From contig JAOCPU010000124.1 of NCBI GenBank assembly GCA_035772785.1, positions 1 to 12,805 of the forward strand: 12,805 bases of DNA, read 5' to 3'. This document shows positions 7,201 to 12,805 of this stretch, in pieces (position 1 is the first letter of the stretch; every line of letters begins with the position of its first letter). The notes under the pieces were generated by a model that was not told the origin of the DNA, searched no databases, and saw only the letters and a program-made list of their open reading frames with translations. The stretch is from Phlebiopsis flavidoalba. Taxonomy: Eukaryota; Basidiomycota; Agaricomycetes; Polyporales; Phanerochaetaceae. The position numbers and the translations under genes are program-made.

Positions 7201-8400
7201 GTAAAGTAGTAAACCATTTTCGAAGTTCCATCCTGAAGTGATTTCTTGAATTCTCGTGGTCCTGATTGTAAAAGACTCTGGTAGTCCTTTGTAACGTCAT
7301 CAGAAAGTAATGCCTCCTTAACCTCTCTAAGGATCTTATCGTCGTTGGCCGTTGATTCGTGAGAAGCTTCGATAGCGCGAATGGCAAAAAATTCGGGCTT
7401 CAGTAACACTTGGTTCTGATTGTCGAAGTTTACCTCCTCCTCATGATCTGGTCTCCTGGACAGAGGGTCTTCAGCTTGCATTGTCTTTCCAGGCTTGTGG
7501 TATAGAGAATAGTTGAATCGAGTGAGATAGAGTGCCCATCTTGCTTGTCTCCTTGTTAAATTTTGGGTGGTTCGGAAATACGTGAGATTTTGGTGATCTG
7601 ACCATATTTCGAAAAACAATTCCGGGTGTCCCTCAAAGATAATGTCTATACTCTTCCAAGGCTCGTATGATGGCGAGCAACTCCTTGTCATAAATGAGAC
7701 TCGTAGTTCCTCTCATGAACATTGAGTGACTTAGAGTGGAAGGCAACAGGGTGCCACAAGTTATCGCTTGGGTCATGTTGAGACAAAACAGAGCCGATCG
7801 CAAAGTCTGGAGGCGTCGGTTTTGAAACTCTAAATGGGTTGACATCGTCCGGTATCCGTAGGATAGGTGCGGTGGTAAAGGCCTTTTTCAGAGCCTCGAA
7901 CGCATCCTGCTGATCCTTATCCCACACCCAAGGTTGATCCTTCCGGGTGAGACTTGTAAGTGGCTTAACAATTTTCGCAAAGTCTTGGATAAATCGCCGA
8001 TAAAAGTTTGCAAAACCCAGGAAAGCCTGGACATGCTTTACTTTAGTCGGAACAGGCCACTCCAGTACACCGGAAACCTTCTTAGGGTCCATTGCCACAT
8101 GACCTTTAGATATAATCATGCCGAGATATTCAATACTGTCTTTCTCGAAAAAGCATTTTTCAGCTTTGGCAAATAAGTCATTGTCGCAAAGCCTTTTCAG
8201 AACTTCTTGTACAATTTTTCTATGCTCCTTCTTGTCGTTTCCGAATACAAGAATGTCATCCAGATACACCATAACCTTGCCGTCTCGGATTAGATCTCCG
8301 AGGATGTTGTTCATCATGGCTTGGAATGTGGCTGGCGCATTGGAGAAACCAAAGTACATGACTACCGCTTCAAATAAGCCGCGTTTTGTGACGAAAGCCG
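7201..8400 (-). pseudogene. RT palm/thumb and RNase H of the minus-strand gypsy element (frameshifted)
   Basis: The frame 8407-7688 reads TAFVTKRGLFEAVVMYFGFS, NAPATFQAMMNNILG, and the catalytic box VYLDDILVF, then FLGFANFYRRFIQDFAKI and LTRKDQPWVWDKDQQDAF. RNase H begins NPFRVSKPTPPDFAIGSVLS, where the expected T-D-A-S around the first catalytic Asp is found only one base out of register (about 7830-7803), a pair of compensating indels. SLNVHERNYE and IYDKELLAIIRALEEYRHYL (catalytic Glu) are in different frames with a break near 7740. EIWSDHQNLTYFRT with the second Asp follows after another break near 7690, then LTRRQARWALYLTRFNYSLY and the ADPLSRRPD end of RNase H. The tail (to about 7200) is the RNase H-integrase linker. 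Confidence 0.9.
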
Positions 8401-8841
8401 TTTTCACTCGTCGCCCTTTTGGATACGGACATTGTTATAGCCCCACCTAAGGTCAATCTTGGTGAATATTGATGCTTGACTGAGAGAATCAATCAGATCA
8501 GATATGCGTGGAATAGGATAACGGTTCTTGATTGTAACGGCGTTGAGTGCGCGATAATCCATACAAGGTCTTAATCCTCTGTCTTGCTTTTTGACGAAGA
8601 AAAAGGGAGCAGCGACCGGACTTTTCGAAGGTCGAATATAACCTTTTCGTAGTTCTTCATCGATCCAAAGGTCGAGAGAATTCCGTTCGTTTGGAGAAAG
8701 CGGGTATAGTTTAGCCGGCTTGGGAAGAGAGGCTCCTTCCACAAAGTCGATTGGGTGATCGTAAGCTTTACGCTCTGGCATACGCTCAGATTTTTGGTTC
8801 GAGAAGACGTCCCCGTAGGGAGTGTAACCATTCGGATACAT
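8401..8841 (-). pseudogene. RT fingers and first catalytic block of the minus-strand gypsy element
   Basis: The frame 8841-8404 holds the pre-RT linker ([20 protein letters not shown]), [58 protein letters not shown] and block [14 protein letters not shown] with the first catalytic Asp. It ends at TGA 8406-8404 just after GDE. The family continues W-K-T-A-F here, and the following frame does read K-T-A-F, so loss of one base in the Trp codon explains the stop. Motif order and spacing identify RT securely. Confidence 0.9.
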
Positions 8842-9013
8842 GTGACTTCCAATTCTTGGTGTCCTCGTCGTCGTGTTTCTTCCAGGAAAATTCCTTCCTC
8901 GTCGTGCTCAACGACAAGGTTCTCGATAACTACTGCCTGCATTTGGTCATTGGGGTCGTCAGACAACACCCAATTGAGATAAGGATTGTCTGGTGATTCT
9001 AATCCAAAGTTGG
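8842..9013 (-). pseudogene. Protease-RT linker of the minus-strand gypsy element, left of the insertion
   Basis: The frame reads PNFGLESPDNPYLNWVLSDD and then [20 protein letters not shown] before a shift into the RT frame near 8841. I recognise no domain; it sits where the variable region between protease and RT lies. It is cut at 9013/9014 by the terminal inverted repeat of the 3.6-kb element. The ATG at 9020-9018 falls inside that repeat and is not a real start. Confidence 0.7.
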
Positions 9014-9054
9014 GGCGCATCAGCAGAATCCTATATGTGAATTAGCATTAATTA
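9014..9054 (+). repeat. Left terminal inverted repeat of the 3.6-kb element
   Basis: Begins GGCGCATCAGCAGAATCCTA and is matched in inverted orientation by 12593-12633 (34 of 41, hand aligned without gaps). Confidence 0.8.
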
Positions 9055-9522
9055 ATGTCCATTTAGGTCTTTAATGGATTAACACTAATTAAAGGTAATT
9101 CAGTGTGTATGTATCATTAAAGTGCAGTTAAACATGCATTATTCTGTGACTATTCCTCACTATTCCCTCATTATTTAGCAGTTCAACATTGGTTGTCACA
9201 CTATTCCATTAATCTGCTATTTGCATGTTATTGAGGTGCTAATCCATTTGCCATAGTGTGAATCTGTTAAAGATCTACTTTTTTCCTTCTACTATTCAAG
9301 TGTGTTGGGCAGCAGTCACACTCAACATGGATGTTATGTTTGAATTTATTGATCTCTCAGCATTAGATACAGAGTGCTATCTACAAGACATGTAGAACAA
9401 AGGATAGAGTAGATGCACACATAAGTTTGAAAACAGCTACATCTGAGATGAGTGAACTTGTTGCACTGTACAGTGATGGATCAACATTACCGGCAATGAC
9501 ACACACCAATAAGTATGCTCGG
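9055..9522. other. AT-rich left shoulder of the 3.6-kb element, no gene seen
   Basis: About 470 bp rich in short TTAATTA, ATTAAC and TTAATG motifs, with stops in all frames. The density of TTAAT-type words near the end, mirrored by ATTAAC words in the right shoulder, suggests subterminal transposase-binding repeats, but this is inference. No coding signal is seen. Confidence 0.5.
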
Positions 9523-11867
9523 CGCTGGTGCAGTGGTGAAGGTGCGAGGTTGGAATGGCAGCAGCGCGGCAGCTTGTGCGCGATGGCAATGACACAATGG
9601 CAGGCAAAGCGCGGGACCGACGGGCGCGATGGTGAGGATCTCGACACTGGGTCTGCGCGCGAGAGTGTTCGAGCCGATAGGTACGGCGGACGGTCGCCAC
9701 CAGCCCCACAGCGCAAAGGCAAAGGGGTCACACTTGAGGGGTTGTGCTCAAGTACACGAGGCTTTGCACTTGGACCGAGGGCCGGAGACCTCCAAGGCGA
9801 GGCCAGCCTGGCGTTGGCGTCGAGGGTGCGACAGTCCATTGGCAACGGTCAGAGTGTGACGGCGAGGACGGCGGCGTGACAGCGGGGGCAAACAGAGCGC
9901 GGCTCGAGGACCAGGACAGGAATGTAACATGGATGGCATTGGAGGGAATGCCAGAGCCATATCTAAAGTGCAGTTTCGAGGGCACGAGGGCAAGGGCCCG
10001 GCGGCACGGAGGGTTCGGCGGCGGCGCGGCTTCTTCGAGGGTGCGGGGGGACGACGGTGAGGTGCAGAAAATGAGATGGGACACGTACTGGGCGGTCACG
10101 AGAGCGGTGGCGCGACTCAGAGGGCGAGCGTGCGTGTGTGCGAGGCTAAAGTCAGAACACGTGAGCTCAAGGGCGGAGGACTTCACTCACCGTGAACCGT
10201 CGTGCCTCGGAGCACTTGTCGTCCGTTTGCAGAAGGCCGGTTTGTACGCCGTGCGCACCTCCCCGGCCGTCCTTGACACTCTTGCAGTGTCGCGCCGCGT
10301 CCATGTCGACTGTCCCGAGGTGTGAGTGAAGGGTCATAGCGGTGGGCGAAGAAGGCCGCGCGGGCTTGTCGCGTGGGCTCGAGGCGGGGGGGCAGAAGGT
10401 CGTTCAGAGGGGATTGGAATCCATCAAGAGCCTCGATGGACGCCCTTGTGCGAGGGAGAGACGAGCAACACCGCCGTTCTCGCAAACGACGGCGGATGGT
10501 GGAGGCGGGAACGGAAATCGAACCAGGCGCTTGCGCGTCGACGCGCAACTCCAAGTCCGGAGCGCCCGATACACTTCGCGTCTCGTGCTCCCATCCTCCG
10601 CTGTCGTTCACGAGAACGGCGGCGCACTACCCCCTTGTTCTCATGCAGGACTTCCAAAGGAAGTCCCTGGACTCTTTCCTATCTCTTTCTTTTCGATCCC
10701 CTCCGTCTCGTGCTCGCCGCCCCCGGCGCCGTTCAGCATGCGCGACCAACGACCTCGCCCACAACGGTCGACTCTCTTCAAGCACGGCAATCTTGACCCT
10801 CAACAATCGCCGGATGAGGCTGGGAGGGTGTGTAAGACGCGCCTATTGGTCCTGGGTTTGTAGTAGCAAAAGCGAGCCTGCGGGACTCGCTGTGCTGGTC
10901 GAAGGTGCCGCGCGCGCTAAGCCCTCGGCTCTGCGTCGCGCGCACAACATACTGAACTCCGCGCGGACCTGGTGCCCTCAACTAAGCGGTGGTCAAATGC
11001 AGTCCAATATGCAGTTTCACTATTGAATAAAGGTGAGGAGTAGCTTCTTTGTCTGTGTTTCGCAGTGTGTGTCCACCGGGGCCTTGCGAGCCCCACGGGC
11101 CCCGGTCTGCCACCCCAGGTATGTACACATCACCGCGTACCATACTGCTCTTCTCGTATTCCACGGGCTTCCTTTCCATGTGGACATCAGAGACGTAGTT
11201 CCGGAAGACTCTCTGGGGATGCCGAAGAACAGTCGAGGCTCAAGGCGTGAACATATCAATATCCCCAACCGCACAGACGCTTGGCGCCGATAGTACGGTT
11301 ATTCGACGCGCATTGTCGCCGGATTCTTTAGCGTGATACTGACTCCGCGCGCTTACGCGGGTCTCACGGCTCGCGAATCTTAGGCAGAACGACAACGACG
11401 GAGATCTATAATAGTATCGGTACACGGATATTACAACATGAATTGCCCCACACACCCACGTGAGTACCCTCTATTCAGGCACGTACGGGCACAGCCTCAC
11501 TTCGATGACATCTGGTTCCGTCCGACTCCCCAAGCACAAAAGGAAAAAATGCCACGCTGTGAGAAACGGCACACGCGAGGATGGAAACGACGCGACAAGT
11601 CCGGGCCGCGAAGCGAGTAAACCACAACGCAACAAGGATGACGCGAATAAGTCAGCATGACAAGGACGACCATGGCACAACGCTAGTGATCACAGTGTGA
11701 CAAGGACGGCTGCCGCGAGCACAATCCACGGCGCCACAAGACTCGCAAACTAATAAAGGCTGCGCAGACAGCATAGAGCACTAACGGCTCAATGTGGATG
11801 CCACGACAGGAGCAGAAGCCCTGTGACGTGGATAGCCACGGCGGGCTTTGCAGCCACTGGGCCAGCG
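9523..11867. other. GC-rich core of the 3.6-kb element, possibly a further insert; no recognisable gene
   Basis: The core differs sharply in composition from its shoulders. It is bounded by an imperfect inverted repeat, CGCTGGTGCAGTGG at 9523-9536 and CCACTGGGCCAGCG at 11854-11867 (12 of 14). Open frames of 140-217 codons occur on both strands and overlap one another (for example 9744-10325 plus, 10373-11026 plus, 10611-10183 minus). They are Arg-rich and show no motif I know, as expected by chance in GC-rich DNA. A pyrimidine-rich run (about 10673-10710) and AATAAA words occur, but no exon-intron structure could be built. A candidate solo LTR lies at 10831-11064. I cannot assign a function. 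Confidence 0.35.
10831..11064 (+). repeat. Possible solo LTR (234 bp)
   Basis: The stretch begins TGTAAGACGCGCC and ends CTGTGTTTCGCA, giving TG...CA ends. AATAAA lies at 11026-11031, about 33 bp before the end, as in the R region of short LTRs. The flanks GGGTG (10826-10830) and GTGTG (11065-11069) agree at 4 of 5 bases, a possible mutated target duplication. No second copy is in the window, so this is a weak structural call. Confidence 0.3.
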
Positions 11868-12592
11868 AACCATGACTAACGCAAGAACAATCTATGGTCC
11901 TTTAACCAGATACAATTAAGTACAAATATACCTACATCCAATGACCCAGTAATGATATCAAAAATTAGTGTTCTTTTGAGAGTTCATGAAGTGTTAAGGC
12001 TTATGGAACACATAATGGAACATATTCAATTGGTACTCAACTGATCTAGGTACCGAAATGAGTAATAGTATATCCAACCAAAAGGTGCTGGTTTTAATCC
12101 ATCTCCAAAGTACTGTTTTAATGTAATCAATGTATAGTAATAATAGGAGAGTGTAATCACACTTCCTTAGTTATAGAGAAAGTAGGGATGTGTAGTTGCC
12201 TATGTAATGGTTTTTAATTGAATAGCACTTGAACACCATAAGAATGAGTTAAGTGCCTAGAAATCTAGAAATCCAGGCCAGAGTTCACCAATAGTTCAGT
12301 TATAATGGCCCTGAGTACTATTTTAACAGATTAATTGTTGAAGAATCTATTTGGAAAAGGTGCACTAAAATGAAAATAGTCCTATAATAGCAGATAAATG
12401 CCCTGCTTAGTGAATAAGTAAAAGATAGAAAGTGTTTTAATCAGTTAGCATCACAAAAGCCAGTCACTATCCAATCAATAACAGGATTAGCACAATTAAC
12501 ATAATAACTGGTCTAAAGTGCTTAAAAAGCTACCAGAAAGTGTATTACCATCAAAATAATGGTCAAAAAGCATGTTAATCAGTGTTTCACTC
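11868..12592. other. AT-rich right shoulder of the 3.6-kb element, no gene seen
   Basis: About 725 bp of AT-rich sequence with stops in all frames. It contains ATTAAC/TTAATT words and the 10-mer GGATTAGCAC (12484-12493) that pairs with 9236-9245. It is longer than the left shoulder and shows no coding or RNA gene signal. Confidence 0.5.
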
Positions 12593-12633
12593 TAATTAAC
12601 ATTATTTCATATTTAGGATTCCGCTGATGCGCC
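12593..12633 (-). repeat. Right terminal inverted repeat of the 3.6-kb element
   Basis: The minus strand begins GGCGCATCAGCGGAATCCTA at 12633 and matches 9014-9054 at 34 of 41 positions. Confidence 0.8.
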
Positions 12634-12805
12634 GTGTTGTACCAGTGAATAATCATTCATGGCAATTTATCCTGGTCGAGTTGTAGCTCGTGCGACTCAG
12701 CTACGTCCAACTCTTTTTGTCCGAGTTTTACGAGCGTTATTGGCACAAGAATCGGGCTGGCAATGGTGAACTCCCATTGTCCCATGGCGCCAGTCTGATG
12801 TCGGG
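12634..12805 (-). pseudogene. Protease end and linker of the minus-strand gypsy element, right of the insertion
   Basis: Read from the right edge on the minus strand, Pro-Asp-Ile, then one extra base, then DWRHGTMGVHHCQPDSCANN resembles the N-P-x-I-D-W-x-x-G-x-M stretch that follows the protease in many fungal gypsy polyproteins, with one indel. Further along, in another frame, comes LDVAESHELQLDQDKL, ending in TGA, and no clear domain. Its position fits: it is exactly upstream of the linker at 9013-8842 if the TIR element is taken out. The protease active site, gag and 5' LTR would lie right of the window. The match is short, so confidence is moderate. Confidence 0.5.

Larger units (their letters stand above)
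4903..9013 (-). mobile_element. Chromodomain-dUTPase Ty3/gypsy retrotransposon (layer 3), main part
   Basis: Read leftward it carries RT, RNase H, integrase, GPY/F module, chromodomain and dUTPase, then a polypurine tract and an LTR. It is a different lineage from the plus-strand element: its RT and integrase motifs are only family-level similar, and it alone has dUTPase. The upstream part (protease end) resumes at 12634-12805 after the TIR-bounded insertion at 9014-12633, so the copy is split. Frame breaks near 8841, 8404, 7830-7800, 7740, 7690, 7200, 7100, 6660, 6480 and 6250 make the polyprotein non-functional, except for the uninterrupted C-terminal piece. It seems to have inserted into the 3' LTR of the plus-strand element, with both 3' ends facing each other. 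Confidence 0.9.
9014..12633. mobile_element. 3.62-kb TIR-bounded DNA element inserted in the minus-strand retrotransposon (superfamily unassigned)
   Basis: The left end (9014-9054) and the reverse complement of the right end (12593-12633) match at 34 of 41 positions by my count, with the first 11 bases, GGCGCATCAGC, identical. The minus-strand retroelement appears to continue on both sides. A further inverted 10-mer, GTGCTAATCC, is at 9236-9245 with its complement at 12484-12493, as in subterminal repeats. The element has AT-rich shoulders (about 9030-9510 and 11880-12600) and a GC-rich core. I see no transposase motif and no convincing long ORF, so it looks non-autonomous. No clean target duplication is visible: the flanks read AAAGTTGG and GTGTTGTA. 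Because the ends are self-complementary (GCGC), a 2- or 4-bp duplication cannot be excluded. Confidence 0.75.

Noticed and set aside
9001..9013. 8-bp target duplication for the 3.6-kb element
   Set aside because: Flanks AAAGTTGG and GTGTTGTA do not match in any nearby register. The apparent GCGC match at both ends is explained by the self-complementary ends of the inverted repeat.
8843..9020. ATG at 9020 as the start of the minus-strand polyprotein
   Set aside because: The codon lies inside the terminal inverted repeat of the inserted 3.6-kb element, so it is younger than the retroelement reading frame.
9381..9845. 154-codon minus-strand frame
   Set aside because: It lies opposite equally long plus-strand frames and spans the AT/GC boundary; there is no recognisable domain.
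9744..10325. 193-codon plus-strand frame as transposase or cargo protein
   Set aside because: No catalytic or DNA-binding motif is visible, composition is biased to Arg/Gly/Ala, and no start context, introns or homologous motif supports it.
10490..10545. Possible tRNA T-arm (GGTTCGAT on the minus strand)
   Set aside because: The bases around the would-be loop do not pair as a T stem, and no acceptor, D-arm or anticodon arm could be fitted.
10373..11026. 217-codon open frame in the GC-rich core as a host gene
   Set aside because: It overlaps other long open frames on both strands, is Arg/Ser-rich without any motif, and runs across a possible LTR. Its length is expected by chance at this GC content.
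11658..11708. Short direct repeat TGACAAGGACG (11658 and 11698)
   Set aside because: Only two 11-base copies 40 bp apart, with no further periodicity; not enough to call a tandem or CRISPR-like repeat.

Overview
The window looks like repeat-rich fungal DNA, most likely from a basidiomycete (Agaricomycete type). This is inferred from the two Ty3/gypsy polyproteins and from small elements with the look of fungal DNA transposons. I see no intact host gene, tRNA, rRNA or CRISPR array. Almost everything can be explained as transposons inserted into one another and then decaying.

Layer 1 (plus strand, from before base 1 to 4902) is a decayed chromodomain Ty3/gypsy element. Its order is gag with a zinc knuckle, aspartic protease, reverse transcriptase (RT), RNase H, integrase with a GPY/F module, chromodomain, polypurine tract, and the first ~53 bp of a 3' LTR starting at 4850. 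It has many frameshifts, and the RT active-site box reads YIDN instead of YIDD. Layer 2 (4152-4601) is a 450-bp non-autonomous hAT-type element inside layer 1. It has an 18-bp perfect terminal inverted repeat and an exact 8-bp target duplication, and it separates the integrase from the chromodomain.

Layer 3 (minus strand, 4903-9013 and again 12634-12805) is a second, different Ty3/gypsy element that appears to have landed in the 3' LTR of layer 1. Reading leftward it has a protease/RT linker, RT (YLDD kept), RNase H, integrase, GPY/F module, chromodomain and then a complete dUTPase domain fused at the C terminus, followed by a polypurine tract and a ~509-bp LTR with a TATA box. The chromodomain-dUTPase part is the longest uninterrupted reading frame in either element (244 codons with all five dUTPase motifs).

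Layer 4 (9014-12633) is a 3.62-kb segment bounded by 41-bp imperfect terminal inverted repeats. It is inserted in the linker of layer 3, whose sequence resumes at 12634. It has AT-rich shoulders and a GC-rich core, and I recognise no transposase, so it is probably a non-autonomous DNA transposon of unassigned superfamily. The core may itself be a further insert (imperfect inverted repeat at 9523 and 11867), and it contains a possible solo LTR (10831-11064).

The implied order of events is: plus gypsy first; then, independently, the hAT-type insertion and the minus gypsy; then the TIR element into the minus gypsy; then anything inside that. The two retrotransposons converge at their 3' ends, so the LTR promoter of the younger one points into the antisense of the older one.
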